From GCA-2401155 sp045047085 (GTDB lineage: Bacteria > Pseudomonadota > Alphaproteobacteria > Rhizobiales > Rhizobiaceae): a DNA stretch of 64,000 nucleotides. The stretch spans positions 1-64,000 of the forward strand of contig JASFYT010000041.1 in the NCBI GenBank assembly GCA_045047085.1, read 5' to 3'. The position numbers and the translations under genes were made by a program. Under the pieces are notes generated by a model. It was not told where the DNA came from and did not search any database. It was given only the letters and a program-made list of their open reading frames with translations. Positions 34,385-44,595 of this stretch are shown here, piece by piece. Each line of letters starts with the position of its first letter. Position 1 is the stretch's first letter.

Positions 34385-35296
34385 TCACGGATATTGTTGT
34401 ACTCGTGAATCTGGTTTTCCAGTTTTTGGCGGAGGAGGATTATAAGGTCCATTCTGCCACATCATCTCAAGTCTCTTATATTCGCGCATTCTAAAAACTT
34501 CAGCGCGTAGCCGAGCCCAAATAAAGCCAACACGGCCAGCACGCCATGCACCGAGAATAAACAGACAATACAATCCCATTAGATGATGTCGAAATGGTAG
34601 TTTAAAATAGATTTTTTTCAACCACATGCGACGTTCAAGCCCGGAACCAAACAAACGTGGCGTTATTGACAATTTATCACCACGAATGGTCGCTGCAGCT
34701 TCAGCTGTGGTGTAGCGGTTTTGCTTTTCATACCAGTGATGCAAATTGGGGCTGTCATGATGTTCCAAATCGCCATCAACCAACAATTTACCCCCGTCCA
34801 CCAAAGGATGTTCATTCACGCTAACATCGGAAAATCGACATATCCCTGACCGCCAAAGGCGTAAAATATTCTGACGAACGGGCATTGGTTTTCCCATGAA
34901 CCAAAGTCTACGCTGCATCATCAGCGCATCATGATTATCATCCGCAATTGCTTTCTCGATTGAAGCTTTTAGTTCGGGCGTCAAGCGTTCGTCAGGGTCA
35001 AGCTTCATAGTCCAGGGCGCGTTAACCGGAAGCTCACTGACAGCAAAATTCCACTGGTCGCCAAACCCCTTAAACGGACGTTGAGCTACTTGGACCCCCT
35101 TCGTGAGCGCAACATCCAACGTATCATCGCAGCTATAGCTATCAACAAGAAATACTTCTTGCGCCCAGCCCTCAAGGTTTTCCAAAACGTCCGCCATGTT
35201 ATGCGATTCATTTAGGGATATCATGATCACGGCAACGGGAGCTTTGCCCGCTTTCCAGTGATTTGTCAGGCTACCTAAGGTCGCTTGGTCACTCAT
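34385..35296 (-). CDS. Glycosyltransferase family 2 (WaaE/KdtX-like)
   Basis: 303-residue GT-A enzyme. VIMISLNESHNMADVLEN at residues 20-40 and VFLVDSYSCDDT mark the nucleotide-binding part; MKLDPDERLTPEL is the Asp-x-Asp-like metal site region. The C terminus has basic and aromatic stretches (RRMWLKKIYFKLPFRHHLMG) suited to membrane association. Similar proteins add glucose or heptose to lipopolysaccharide core; here an EPS role is inferred. It overlaps the FkbM gene by four bases (ATGA), so co-translated. The last gene of the minus-strand run from 45345. Confidence 0.85.
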   Translation of the reverse strand: MSDQATLGSLTNHWKAGKAPVAVIMISLNESHNMADVLENLEGWAQEVFLVDSYSCDDTLDVALTKGVQVAQRPFKGFGDQWNFAVSELPVNAPWTMKLDPDERLTPELKASIEKAIADDNHDALMMQRRLWFMGKPMPVRQNILRLWRSGICRFSDVSVNEHPLVDGGKLLVDGDLEHHDSPNLHHWYEKQNRYTTAEAAATIRGDKLSITPRLFGSGLERRMWLKKIYFKLPFRHHLMGLYCLFILGAWRAGRVGFIWARLRAEVFRMREYKRLEMMWQNGPYNPPPPKTGKPDSRVQQYP

Positions 35297-36054
35297 CGTG
35301 GTTTTGCAAGTAAGTTTGAACTGGCCATAGAAACAACACCTGATCCACTTTCCAATTGATAATCAGACAGGTGATAATTCGCATGTTCTAGCAGCTTGAC
35401 CACATCATCTCGCGTAGCGTCACCAACCTCGATAAGAATTGTCGGACGGGATTCAGATAAAAGCTGGTCCGCACCTTTTAAAACAGAGAACTCTGCACCT
35501 TCTACATCAATTTTTATCAACGATGGTCGTGAATGTCCTCGCATTAAGGTATCCAACGTAAGAACAGGCACCAAATTTGTTTGCCTAACACCACCCGTTT
35601 GCGTACGCCCATCAAAATCCATGAGAAAGTTTGATGCCCGCCCACGCTGTGCGATAGCAAGCTGAGCTGTGCCGGGTTCTGCGGAAATCGCTGCACACAA
35701 CAGCTCCAAATGTAATTTTTGGTTTTCAGAATGTTGTTGTGTTCGAACCAATAACGCATGCAACCATCCATCTGGCTCAATCGCCAACACATCTCCTCCT
35801 CTTTGTGCTGCTGCAAGAGCAAATATACCTAAATTTGCACCAATATCCCACACGACATCGCCGGGCTTCACGTACTCATCACAAAGCCGAAGAAGCATTG
35901 GATCAAATGCCTGATGTCCGGGCTTAAGTACTTTCAATGCAGCATCCGGCGAAACCCTCAAAGGAGCATTACCAAACTCTGGCGGCAAACGGCGCCAAAA
36001 CGATCTTCCACGAGCAATACGCTCTGCCATGCCTCGCATCGAAAAACCCGACAT
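35293..36054 (-). CDS. FkbM family methyltransferase (first copy)
   Basis: 253-residue class I SAM-dependent methyltransferase. SAM-binding motif I is VVWDIGANLGIFALAA, followed by LAIEPDGWLHALL, and LIKIDVEGAEFSVLKGA with the Asp-Val-Glu-Gly-Ala signature typical of FkbM. It would O-methylate a sugar of the polysaccharide. The N terminus is basic and has no signal peptide. It lies 14 bases after the GT4 gene and overlaps the GT2 gene. A second, only distantly similar FkbM protein is at 40329-41141. Confidence 0.88.
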   Translation of the reverse strand: MSGFSMRGMAERIARGRSFWRRLPPEFGNAPLRVSPDAALKVLKPGHQAFDPMLLRLCDEYVKPGDVVWDIGANLGIFALAAAQRGGDVLAIEPDGWLHALLVRTQQHSENQKLHLELLCAAISAEPGTAQLAIAQRGRASNFLMDFDGRTQTGGVRQTNLVPVLTLDTLMRGHSRPSLIKIDVEGAEFSVLKGADQLLSESRPTILIEVGDATRDDVVKLLEHANYHLSDYQLESGSGVVSMASSNLLAKPR

Positions 36055-36068
36055 AAAACAAACTCTCC

Positions 36069-37211
36069 CTAATTAATCCGTACAAATGATGGGATATCTC
36101 CACCATTAACAAGCCAACCATAAAACCTAGCCATATCAGTTCCAATCCTTTCCCAAGAAAAGTCGCGGATCATCCATTCACGACCTCGCTTCCCCATCTC
36201 AGGCAGAACTCCAGAAGGAAGGGAAAACGCCTCTTCCAAGGCAATACTCAATGATTCTGGACCTATATCAATCCACAAGCCAGAATTTTCATCTTCTAAC
36301 CCTTGCCAAGGAGCGCCTTTGGTAACAATCGCCGGCGTTCCAGCTGCTAAAGCCTCTGCCACCGTCATTCCAAAATTTTCACTGTGGGTGGGCAGTACAT
36401 AAAGATCACAATTGCGATAAGCTTCAAGCTTCTCGTCACCATAAAGCGGTCCGACAAATTCAATCCTTTTCAGCCCCAGTTCAATAGCAAGGTTTTTCAT
36501 CTCCACCAAATAGCCTCCATCGTCTGGTCCAGCGATAGTTAACTTCCAATCAGTGTACGGGTCTTGTATTTTTTGCCAGGCTTTAAGCAAATTATCGATG
36601 CCCTTAATGGGATGAATTCTCCCAAGAAAAAGTAATTGCTTCAGCCTATCTTTTTCAGTGGGAACGTAATCGGGTACATCAACCCCATTAGGCAAAATTG
36701 CAACCGGTTGTTGAAAACCTTGGGCTCGTATGTCAAAATATTCCTGCTCTGAGGTTGCGTGAAAGGCGGTGGCTTTACTGACTGCAGGTTCAAAAACAAT
36801 AGGCCGAACCAGTTGTTTAAGCAATGAGGACTGTTTTAAAGCTATTGCAGATAATGTCCCTCTGGGTGAAATCACCAATTTGCAGGCAGTATCTTCAATT
36901 GCCCAAGCTGGGTAGACATTTGGCAACATCCATAAGCTGTGGTTATGAAGTATTTCGCAATTCCCAGATCGAGTTTCGCTCCTCAGCCAGTTTTTCATTT
37001 TTGGAGAACTACCCAACCGCTTTGGGCCGATGCCATAAGGAAACACCTTGATGAAATCGTCAGACGATGAGGTCGGCATCGGCTCCAATGTTGCAAGTTT
37101 GGTGGGGTTTCCTTCAACCAAAAGTGATTGGCACAATCGCCTAACACTATAGGATGGTCCGCTGGCTTCCCGATGAATGGTTGGAACTATATGGATAGTA
37201 CTTATCTGCAT
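36069..37211 (-). CDS. Glycosyltransferase family 4
   Basis: 380 residues from the ATG at 37211 (MQISTIHIVPTIHREASGPS), preferred because GGAG lies four bases upstream. GT-B fold: HNHSLWMLPN in the first domain, then ILPNGVDVPDY, LLFLGRIHPIKGIDNLLKAW, LTIAGPDDGG and the donor-binding HSENFGMTVAEALAAGTPAIVT with Glu-x7-Glu-like spacing. The acceptor is unknown. Part of the polysaccharide assembly operon; 117 bases after the Wzy-like gene. Confidence 0.88.
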   Translation of the reverse strand: MQISTIHIVPTIHREASGPSYSVRRLCQSLLVEGNPTKLATLEPMPTSSSDDFIKVFPYGIGPKRLGSSPKMKNWLRSETRSGNCEILHNHSLWMLPNVYPAWAIEDTACKLVISPRGTLSAIALKQSSLLKQLVRPIVFEPAVSKATAFHATSEQEYFDIRAQGFQQPVAILPNGVDVPDYVPTEKDRLKQLLFLGRIHPIKGIDNLLKAWQKIQDPYTDWKLTIAGPDDGGYLVEMKNLAIELGLKRIEFVGPLYGDEKLEAYRNCDLYVLPTHSENFGMTVAEALAAGTPAIVTKGAPWQGLEDENSGLWIDIGPESLSIALEEAFSLPSGVLPEMGKRGREWMIRDFSWERIGTDMARFYGWLVNGGDIPSFVRIN

Positions 37212-37328
37212 TTGGCTCCAGAACATTCCAACAGGGGTTTACGCATAACATTCAAATTAAGCCGTAACAATTGCACAAACGTTAGGGACAGAATTTGTCT
37301 TAAAAAAAGAGTGTCTAAATCTCTATTC

Positions 37329-38660
37329 TTATCGTGCTCCATTTATTGTTTTGGATCGAGCATCCAATGTCACAACAAGAAGTACCAGAATAGTAAGCAT
37401 GCTCACCCTGCCAATAAAGAATGATGCATAGGCAAAACCGATAGAAAAATAGACAATGGCCATCGCAAATATTATTCGTCTTGCTGCTTTTGTTGCCTTA
37501 TTTGATAGGGCAAAGAAAAACATCAAATATTGTACAATGAACAGGATTGCATATGGCACTCCACCATACACAATCAGCTGCAAGTACAGATTGTCAGTGT
37601 AATGAGCTCCATAATATCCATAATCACTGCCAACCCCGGTTATAAATATCCCTGGGATATCTTTCATTGAATCATACAATTCTGTGAAAGCGCCATCAGC
37701 ACCATATCCAGCTCCCCCAAACCGGCTTGCAAATATATAGCTAAGGCCATTTTCCTTTATGTTATCGATCAATACAATATTATTCCCCAGGATTGCCTGA
37801 TAATCTAAAGTGAAAACAGCAGCAATCGGCAGCAACAGTGTAATCATCACCATCACAAAAAAGAATTTTTGTCTGCGATCAGACGAAATTAACATGGCGA
37901 TCGGAGCCCCGATCATAAACGTTTTCGAAACTGTGGCCAGTCCACCTAAAAAAGCAAGTATCATACCAACCCAAAATACAACGGTGCCAATTTCCCTGAC
38001 ACTCTTCAAATACATTAACAATGCTATGATTAATAAATCAAAGAGCGCCAAAGCCTGAAGGGTTGGAAAGATCGATGTACAACGATGAGCCACTCGACAT
38101 AAGAATTCTGCGCTTGCCAGTCCATCTTCCCTGATTTCTCCTCCGTACAGAGAGAAAACTAGATTTTGGATTGGAGCTTGCGGAAAGAATGCCTGAAAAA
38201 GTGCAACGAGGTTCACCAAAAGTGATATAACAACGACAGCTCGTAAGATAGCACCAGCATTTGCCTGCAACCAATGCCTTAATGGTAAAAGGCCAAACAA
38301 GGTAAGAAACAAAAAATTTTGATTCGTAACATCTATCGCCTGATTGATTAAAGACGCGTGCTGGCTGAGAACAGCAAGTAGAAACGTATAGCAAAAAATT
38401 CCAAACGCAAAAACATAAACATGTGAGGGTAACACCAGAAAATACGGCTTTTTGGCACTGGAATGCAAAAATGCAGCAAAAACCAACATAGCGAATAGTA
38501 AAACTTCAACTCGGACGCGTGTTTCACCGAGATATGGCAAAAAAAACATCGCGACAAATAAAACAGGCCAAAACCGCAAAGTAAACAATTTCTTGTTAAC
38601 TCCACTTTGAGACCTTTGGTGCAGTCTGGCTCTTAATATTCTATCTGTTCGTGCTAGCAT
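37329..38660 (-). CDS. Wzy-like polysaccharide polymerase (O-antigen ligase family)
   Basis: 443-residue integral membrane protein with about 11-12 hydrophobic helices (for example WPVLFVAMFFLPYLG, LILAFLGGLATVS). A large periplasmic loop lies between about residues 290 and 350 and carries GVGSDYGYYGAHYTDNLYLQL before the next helix, the usual loop pattern of Wzy polymerases. It is beside a flippase gene (Wzx) and glycosyltransferases, so it most likely polymerises the repeat units. Sequence conservation in this class is poor; polymerase versus ligase cannot be decided by eye. A second candidate is at 50518. Confidence 0.75.
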   Translation of the reverse strand: MLARTDRILRARLHQRSQSGVNKKLFTLRFWPVLFVAMFFLPYLGETRVRVEVLLFAMLVFAAFLHSSAKKPYFLVLPSHVYVFAFGIFCYTFLLAVLSQHASLINQAIDVTNQNFLFLTLFGLLPLRHWLQANAGAILRAVVVISLLVNLVALFQAFFPQAPIQNLVFSLYGGEIREDGLASAEFLCRVAHRCTSIFPTLQALALFDLLIIALLMYLKSVREIGTVVFWVGMILAFLGGLATVSKTFMIGAPIAMLISSDRRQKFFFVMVMITLLLPIAAVFTLDYQAILGNNIVLIDNIKENGLSYIFASRFGGAGYGADGAFTELYDSMKDIPGIFITGVGSDYGYYGAHYTDNLYLQLIVYGGVPYAILFIVQYLMFFFALSNKATKAARRIIFAMAIVYFSIGFAYASFFIGRVSMLTILVLLVVTLDARSKTINGAR

Positions 38661-38803
38661 AATTACAGCAACTTAGTCCGATACTTCGAATCGATAATGC
38701 TATGAGATATAAAAATGGGCTCCGAATTTGTCCAGCAATATATTGAAATGCTGCGATACACGATAATCAACGCAATGGAAAACAGCTGTATCGGCAAAAC
38801 TAT

Positions 38804-40150
38804 CTAACCAAATACATCCGAGCGCAACCCAATATGTTTCTTAACTTTGAACCACATCCAGACATGGCTGATAAACACTGAAAATGAAGTAGCTAATGCA
38901 GCGCCCTCGACTCCATAAATTGGTATCAGTAGAAAATTCAGCAAAGCATTCAATGCTGCCATCACACCCACAATCCACACGAGAACACGTTCGTTCCCTG
39001 TCATGTTTAGCAAAATAATTGCCGGTCCGCACATCGCCGCCAATGCATAACCATAGCACCTTATAAGCGTTAGTTGCGAAGCTGAACTAAAGTCTGATCC
39101 AAACAGAAACTCAATGATCTCTCTCCCAAAAAAATGAAGGAATAATATGGCAACACAGGTAAAACAAAAAGCTAGTTTGGATGTGTAGCTCACAATCGTC
39201 TTGATGGCATTCATATCTTTTGCTGCATAGTGTTTTGCGACCTTGGGTGAAATAATCGTATACAATATGGATTGGCCAATAAGTGCAATTGATGAAACTT
39301 TCATTGCCACGCTGTAAAACCCAATACCTTCCTTCGCATCAATTAAAATACCGAGCATGAAGATATCTATGTTGTTGTTTATTAGCGTAATTCCAAAGGC
39401 GAGGCTAAGGGGCATAAGGGAAGACATCCATACCCGGCTTTGAAACCGTGGCCTTGGGATGCTTGAAGCTTTTGGATTCCAATTGCAATATCGAACAATC
39501 ATGAATACGGCCCACGCTAACGCGCATAAAACAGCGCCAACGTGCAGCGCCATCACCAAAGCAGATGTCATCGGCACAAAATATATCGCGATAAGAACGA
39601 ACAATAATAAGAGAACTTGTCGGATGACACCGTCTGGCAAACTACCCCAAAACACCCGTTCAAAACCGGACAGAATAGCCCCGCCGATCTTCATGAAACT
39701 AAGAGCGCCAACGAGCAGGAAAGCAAAAGCATAAAGCAAATATGCATCTTCCAATTGCGCCCGTGCATCCGGAACAAACGCATAAAAAACCGAAGCCAAA
39801 ATTCCGATCGTGCAAAATGTCAGCAATACAAAACGCAAACTCCAGCGCACAATTCCGGCAAGATGCCCCCAATCTTCCTGACTGCGATAAATCGCAATTT
39901 GGCGCACCAAAAGTGTCGGTAAACCCATCTGAATTGGTAGAGAAAGAAAATGTACTAAAGTCAGAGCAAATATGTAGCTTCCATAATTTTCTGCACCTAG
40001 CTCGCGCGACAAAACAATAGCTAAACCTATCCCGGATAGGCTGCCGATTGCCCGATTGAACGTCATAGCAGTTCCAGTGCGCAACAGACCATGACGATCA
40101 ATACCCGCGCTAAATGAGAAGACCTTATTCAAATACGCTTGGATATTCAT
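38804..40150 (-). CDS. Polysaccharide flippase, Wzx-like (MOP superfamily)
   Basis: 448 residues, about 12 or more transmembrane helices. An N-terminal TAMTFNRAIGSLSGIGLAIVL and AENYGSYIFALTLVHFL resemble Wzx/RfbX proteins; ALATSFSVFISHVWMW closes the last helix region. It would flip undecaprenyl-linked repeat units to the periplasm for Wzy. It lies upstream of the polymerase-like gene on the same strand, with a 143-base gap holding no gene. Confident as a MOP-family flippase; the substrate is inferred. Confidence 0.88.
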   Translation of the reverse strand: MNIQAYLNKVFSFSAGIDRHGLLRTGTAMTFNRAIGSLSGIGLAIVLSRELGAENYGSYIFALTLVHFLSLPIQMGLPTLLVRQIAIYRSQEDWGHLAGIVRWSLRFVLLTFCTIGILASVFYAFVPDARAQLEDAYLLYAFAFLLVGALSFMKIGGAILSGFERVFWGSLPDGVIRQVLLLLFVLIAIYFVPMTSALVMALHVGAVLCALAWAVFMIVRYCNWNPKASSIPRPRFQSRVWMSSLMPLSLAFGITLINNNIDIFMLGILIDAKEGIGFYSVAMKVSSIALIGQSILYTIISPKVAKHYAAKDMNAIKTIVSYTSKLAFCFTCVAILFLHFFGREIIEFLFGSDFSSASQLTLIRCYGYALAAMCGPAIILLNMTGNERVLVWIVGVMAALNALLNFLLIPIYGVEGAALATSFSVFISHVWMWFKVKKHIGLRSDVFG

Positions 40151-40328
40151 GTCCGTAGGATTGCCTGCTCTAAGCTACAGTCGACGATGCCTTGCCAACA
40201 CACACAAGCAACAAGGAGACTTGATAGCAAGACAGATGAAAAATTTGCACCGTCATCTGAAGGTCTATATTTGACCACACTCACATCTCAATCCTTTTCA
40301 ACTTTTTTACCCAACGACAATTGTATTT

Positions 40329-41141
40329 TTACAGCATCGGTCTGCAAAAATATAGATTTCTAAACTGCTTCGCAATCCACCCGTTGCTTCTCAAAGCGCC
40401 AAGCACATTACGCGTAATGTCTGGTCCATGTGTCTCGACAATTATGCAATCAACTTTTGGTAACCACTCACTAATATCTACTCGGAATATCTCATCTTCG
40501 GCGCCTTCAATATCCATTTTAAGAATATTCACTCTCCCATCAGAGAACCGTTCGAGCAATTTTGGGATCGTTATTGCTTCAACTTTTAAGTCACCAGATT
40601 CGTTGATTTTTGCTCCCATTTCATCGCCAGAAAAATAAACAGGGTCTTCCGTAGCTGATAAGGCGAAAGGCAGCAAAGACACCCGCTCACGGTATGGCAA
40701 AAGGTTTTTCTCAGCCATAAGATAGCTTTCAGGGTTGGGTTCAAGTGCAATACTTTGCAATGTCGGGTACCTGCTCAAAAAATATGCCGATGTATCGCCA
40801 ATGTAAGCGCCAGCATCAATAAGTGTTTGTGGCAGCTCATCAAGTTCAAATGCTCCGTATTCTTCACGGACAATATTTTGAACAATCGCCCCAATGTCTT
40901 GAGTTCCTGGGCGTACAAAAACAGGATACCGCAATCGACGAAATTTGAGAGACACGTGGGTGTCTTTATCAATTTCCATTTTTGATAGAGATCTTAGTTT
41001 AAAAAACAGTACCGGTCCTTCGCGTAGTAGGATCGCAGCATTATTATAAAAAGCAGATGCAAAACGGTAGGCACCCGAATCATACCCCAAGAGGTAACGA
41101 ATTTTCCGCCTTATTGTTTCCAAAACTTTACTTTCCTTCAT
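40329..41141 (-). CDS. FkbM family methyltransferase (second copy)
   Basis: 270 residues from the ATG at 41141; longer starts to 41174 are possible. LIDAGAYIGDTSAYFL is the SAM-binding motif and ILKMDIEGAEDEIFR the FkbM signature, followed by IIVETHGPD. N-terminal ~90 residues are helical and basic. Probably O-methylates a sugar in the second polysaccharide. The start overlaps the 3' end of the GT4 gene upstream by 14 bases, showing coupling. It is clearly different from the first FkbM copy, so it likely methylates a different position or sugar. Confidence 0.85.
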   Translation of the reverse strand: MKESKVLETIRRKIRYLLGYDSGAYRFASAFYNNAAILLREGPVLFFKLRSLSKMEIDKDTHVSLKFRRLRYPVFVRPGTQDIGAIVQNIVREEYGAFELDELPQTLIDAGAYIGDTSAYFLSRYPTLQSIALEPNPESYLMAEKNLLPYRERVSLLPFALSATEDPVYFSGDEMGAKINESGDLKVEAITIPKLLERFSDGRVNILKMDIEGAEDEIFRVDISEWLPKVDCIIVETHGPDITRNVLGALRSNGWIAKQFRNLYFCRPML

Positions 41142-42354
41142 TTTTTTCGGTCGTGTTTCTGAGGCAATAATCAAGCGCCTCTACGGCCCCACTAACACTA
41201 CGCTTCATATCAAGCTCGTCGAATATCTTGCGGCTGGATTCACTCATTCTGGAAAGCAAAGATTTGTCGTCAACCAAGCGGCGTAGTGCTCGCACCATTG
41301 CCTCGCCGTCGCCACAAGGAAACGCTATTGCGTTTTCCCCAACGCGGGCAATATCCGTTGGGCCCGCAGCACCAACACGGTCACTAATAACCAGCGGCAT
41401 ACCAATGCACGCCCCCTCTGACATCACAAGAGGGTGCGGATCCCTTGATGATGGATGCAGAATAATATCTGAAGCGGCATACATCTTTGGCAACTCATCC
41501 ACATTAATAAATCCAAGGAATTTTACTGGTAATTTCTTTTCCATCGCCTCGCTTTGAAGTTCATCCATCATGTCTCCATTACCCGCCATCAGAAAAGTAA
41601 TCGGCGTTTCAAAGGAAGTGTCAGCAGACAACAACTCAGCGGCATTGATAACATCACGTGTGCGCTTTCGTTCGTTAATCTTACCCACCGTTAGAATTAC
41701 AATATCTTTCTGAGCTATCTTCAAGGATTGCCTAACTTCTTTCCTTAGATTTTGGCGATTTTTATGCGCCCCACGGTATACGCTCTCATCAATTGTAAAA
41801 GGAGAGCGAAAAAGGCGTTCGTCGGCAACACCGTAGTGACGATAATAATCTTCATTGCAATTGCCGACGGTAAGGAAGCATTCAAATTGCTTCAATATTA
41901 GCGGCACACTGGCACGTTTTGCGATCTTAACTTTCATGGACCTGCGAGTTTTCAATTCGCTATCCGAAATCATCATTGCAGGCGTATTACTTTTGCGACA
42001 CCACCATAACGCGCGTAACGATGTTATTTGATTATAGCCGTATATCAATACAGCATCCGGTTTTATCCGGCCCAATGCAGCAGACACACTAGGATTATTA
42101 ACCCCAAACGGCGTCGATGAGGTGATCTTGTCTGCTTCCGGCAGAAAAACATGCTCATAGCCACCTAAAAGATCCATGTTCCACGAAATCTCTGTATTCA
42201 TACCTTTATCAAAGTATGGCTTTGTACCAATTTTTGATGCGTATATTACTATCAAATCAATCTTCGGATGAGCCGCCAAGGCCCTATAAAATGGAGCAAA
42301 ATGCTGAATTGGATGTGATACAACGATAGCAAGCTTCTTTGTTTTATTAGTCAT
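41128..42354 (-). CDS. Glycosyltransferase family 4
   Basis: 408-residue GT-B enzyme. N terminus LAIVVSHPIQHFAPFYRALAA is typical of a GT4 subgroup in capsule clusters. Second-domain signatures are ILTVGKINERKRTRDVI, FLMAGNGDMMDEL, LHPSSRDPHPLVMSEGACIGMPLV and GAAGPTDIARVGENAIAF. ATG start at 42354. It overlaps the FkbM gene at its 3' end and lies 60 bases after galE. Sugar donor unknown. Confidence 0.87.
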   Translation of the reverse strand: MTNKTKKLAIVVSHPIQHFAPFYRALAAHPKIDLIVIYASKIGTKPYFDKGMNTEISWNMDLLGGYEHVFLPEADKITSSTPFGVNNPSVSAALGRIKPDAVLIYGYNQITSLRALWWCRKSNTPAMMISDSELKTRRSMKVKIAKRASVPLILKQFECFLTVGNCNEDYYRHYGVADERLFRSPFTIDESVYRGAHKNRQNLRKEVRQSLKIAQKDIVILTVGKINERKRTRDVINAAELLSADTSFETPITFLMAGNGDMMDELQSEAMEKKLPVKFLGFINVDELPKMYAASDIILHPSSRDPHPLVMSEGACIGMPLVISDRVGAAGPTDIARVGENAIAFPCGDGEAMVRALRRLVDDKSLLSRMSESSRKIFDELDMKRSVSGAVEALDYCLRNTTEKNEGK

Positions 42355-42414
42355 TTAATTCCTTAACCTGCACATCTCGAACACTACGCTGAATCATTAA
42401 AGTTCTTCAGTTCA

Positions 42415-43419
42415 CTAATTGACTGATCGCAATTTTTGATGCCAAGTCCATGCATCCTCAACCATCTGCGACAATGCCGGCCGCTTTGTTTTCCATCCCA
42501 AACGTTCGCCGGCAAGGCTCACGTCAGCCACCAAAACGGGTGGATCGCCTGGACGACGCTCACAAATTTCAACCTTTATTTCTGCACCAGTAACAAGGCG
42601 TACGGTTTCAATGACTTCCATAACAGAAAAACCACGACCAACCCCAAGATTGACTGGTCCGGAACTCATCCCTGACATCAACCCTTGCATGGCTAAAACA
42701 TGCGCATCCGCCAAGTCTAGCACATGTACATAGTCGCGAACGCAGGTTCCGTCAGGCGTTTCATAATCATCACCAAATATTTTTGCTCTTGGTCGAACTT
42801 GGGCAGCAACATCCAAGATCAAAGGAATAAGGTGCGTTTCAGGTGAATGATCTTCGCCGATTCCAGCGGAAGACGAAGCAGCTCCAGCAGCATTGAAATA
42901 CCTTAGTGCCGACCAATTCAGACCAAAAGCAGAAGAATAGTCGCTAATAATATCTTCCATAAATGCTTTTGTTCGACCGTAAGGATTGATTGGCTTGATC
43001 GGGGCACTTTCCTGAATTGGAACGATGTCAGGAACACCATAAACAGCTGCGCTGCTCGAAAAAACGATGGTATTGATACCTACATCCCGCATTGCATCAA
43101 GGATTGTCATGGTACCAGCAACATTGTTCCAATAGTATTTGTCAGGGTTTACCATTGAAGACCCAACCAACGACAGTGCCGCAAAGTGAATAACAGCAAT
43201 TGGCTCATACCTATTCAGTGCCTCCGATAGCACTGTTTTATCGCAAATATCACCAACTACATGATCCCCCCATTTCAGGGCATATGTATGGCCTTGCACC
43301 ATATTGTCGTAAACAACCGGATGATATCCCTCTTCAGCAAGGGCTTTACACACATGGCTGCCGATATAGCCTGCGCCTCCTGTGACAAACACAACCTCTT
43401 TTGACTTATCCCTAGGCAC
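42415..43419 (-). CDS. galE: UDP-glucose 4-epimerase
   Basis: 334-residue SDR enzyme interconverting UDP-glucose and UDP-galactose (or the N-acetyl forms). VTGGAGYIGSHVCKAL is the NAD-binding motif; VFSSSAAVYG and NPYGRTKAFMEDI hold the Ser and Tyr-x3-Lys catalytic residues; LRYFNAAGAA, GTCVRDYVHVLDLADAH and NLGVGRGFSVMEVI are GalE signatures. GTG start. Length is standard. It supplies a galactose-type donor for the second polysaccharide. Confidence 0.93.
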   Translation of the reverse strand: MPRDKSKEVVFVTGGAGYIGSHVCKALAEEGYHPVVYDNMVQGHTYALKWGDHVVGDICDKTVLSEALNRYEPIAVIHFAALSLVGSSMVNPDKYYWNNVAGTMTILDAMRDVGINTIVFSSSAAVYGVPDIVPIQESAPIKPINPYGRTKAFMEDIISDYSSAFGLNWSALRYFNAAGAASSSAGIGEDHSPETHLIPLILDVAAQVRPRAKIFGDDYETPDGTCVRDYVHVLDLADAHVLAMQGLMSGMSSGPVNLGVGRGFSVMEVIETVRLVTGAEIKVEICERRPGDPPVLVADVSLAGERLGWKTKRPALSQMVEDAWTWHQKLRSVN

Positions 43420-43525
43420 TTTTCACATCCCAATTTTCTGTGCTAATGCGATAAAAAACCATTCGCCTACTTCTGCCATATACCTGGCGATAGTCCACAA
43501 ATTCATTTATCCAGTCCCAATAACT

Positions 43526-44593
43526 TTATACATACAGTTCCGTTTTTAACAAACTCATCAACCTCGCGCTAAACGCACTAAAACGAAAATGCTCCTGCCA
43601 TCGGTCTTGCCCTGCCCTACCCATTGTTTTTGCCAAACCCGGGTTGCTCAGCAAAGATATAATTCGTTCGGCTAGCTCTTCGGGTTTGTTAAGATCAACA
43701 TTGTATCCAGTCGTTCCATCCACATTCACTTCCTGCCCGGCATCATGCACAGAAGCAATAACTGGCAGACCTTGGCGCATTGCTTCGGCATAGACCAATC
43801 CAAAACCTTCCTTCCAGCTTGGCTGTACAAAAACATGGGCTTTTGACCAAAGTTCTGGCATATCAGCTTCCGGTACGAAACCGAGAATATGAATACGGTC
43901 ACTAACTGGTGACAAGCTTGCGGTTTCTCGCAGCAAATCAAGCCCATCACCGCCACCAGCAATGTACAACTCTGCATCTGGTATTGCTGCTGTGACCTGG
44001 GCCCAACTTTCAATTACTTCTTTATGACCTTTTCGAAAGTTATCTTTATCAGATCTGCCAATCAAAAATGCGGTTGGCGTACCATCAAACTTATGTATTT
44101 TGTGAGGAGGTTCGTCTTCTTCTGTCGCAAGCCAGCAAACATGAGCATTGGTCAATGGCCCATGAATTTCCTGAAACTTATCCAGGGTAAATTGTGAATT
44201 CACCAAAACAAAGTCTGCGGCCCGCAACGCCCGTTCTCGATCAGCACTCAGACCATCCCAAACTTCAACCCCATGTATCCAAACTCCATATGGTCTGCGC
44301 AGTCCGGGTATCCGAGGATGCGCTCTCGCCGTTCCGACCGAATCATATAAAAAGCGATCATGAAAAAAGGCAGCCGCATGGCAGCGGGCAATATAGTTAA
44401 ACCGACTACCCCTAGCTAAGGCAGCCTCTTTGTTTGCGATCCGAACAGGCGTCTCATCAAGCAAGGATAGAATCGTCGGATCATTCCCGTGGTCAATCAG
44501 GGTTTTTGCCGTCATCCGAGCAACGCGAGCAATCCCACCATGCCCGGCAGCCAATAACGTAGTTCCTAAAAAAGTGCGAGACTGGGCTGACAT
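43526..44593 (-). CDS. Glycosyltransferase family 4
   Basis: 355-residue GT-B enzyme. N terminus has GHGGIARVARMTAKTL, the acceptor domain includes GVWIHGVEVWDGL and DFVLVNSQFTLDKF. The donor domain has AFLIGRSDKDNFRKGH, LYIAGGGDGLDLL, HVFVQPSWKEGFGLVYAEAMRQGLPVIAS (Glu-x7-Glu) and GYNVDLNKPEELAERI. It begins two bases after the methyltransferase gene, so the same transcript. Sugar specificity unknown. Confidence 0.88.
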   Translation of the reverse strand: MSAQSRTFLGTTLLAAGHGGIARVARMTAKTLIDHGNDPTILSLLDETPVRIANKEAALARGSRFNYIARCHAAAFFHDRFLYDSVGTARAHPRIPGLRRPYGVWIHGVEVWDGLSADRERALRAADFVLVNSQFTLDKFQEIHGPLTNAHVCWLATEEDEPPHKIHKFDGTPTAFLIGRSDKDNFRKGHKEVIESWAQVTAAIPDAELYIAGGGDGLDLLRETASLSPVSDRIHILGFVPEADMPELWSKAHVFVQPSWKEGFGLVYAEAMRQGLPVIASVHDAGQEVNVDGTTGYNVDLNKPEELAERIISLLSNPGLAKTMGRAGQDRWQEHFRFSAFSARLMSLLKTELYV

Positions 44594-44595
44594 TG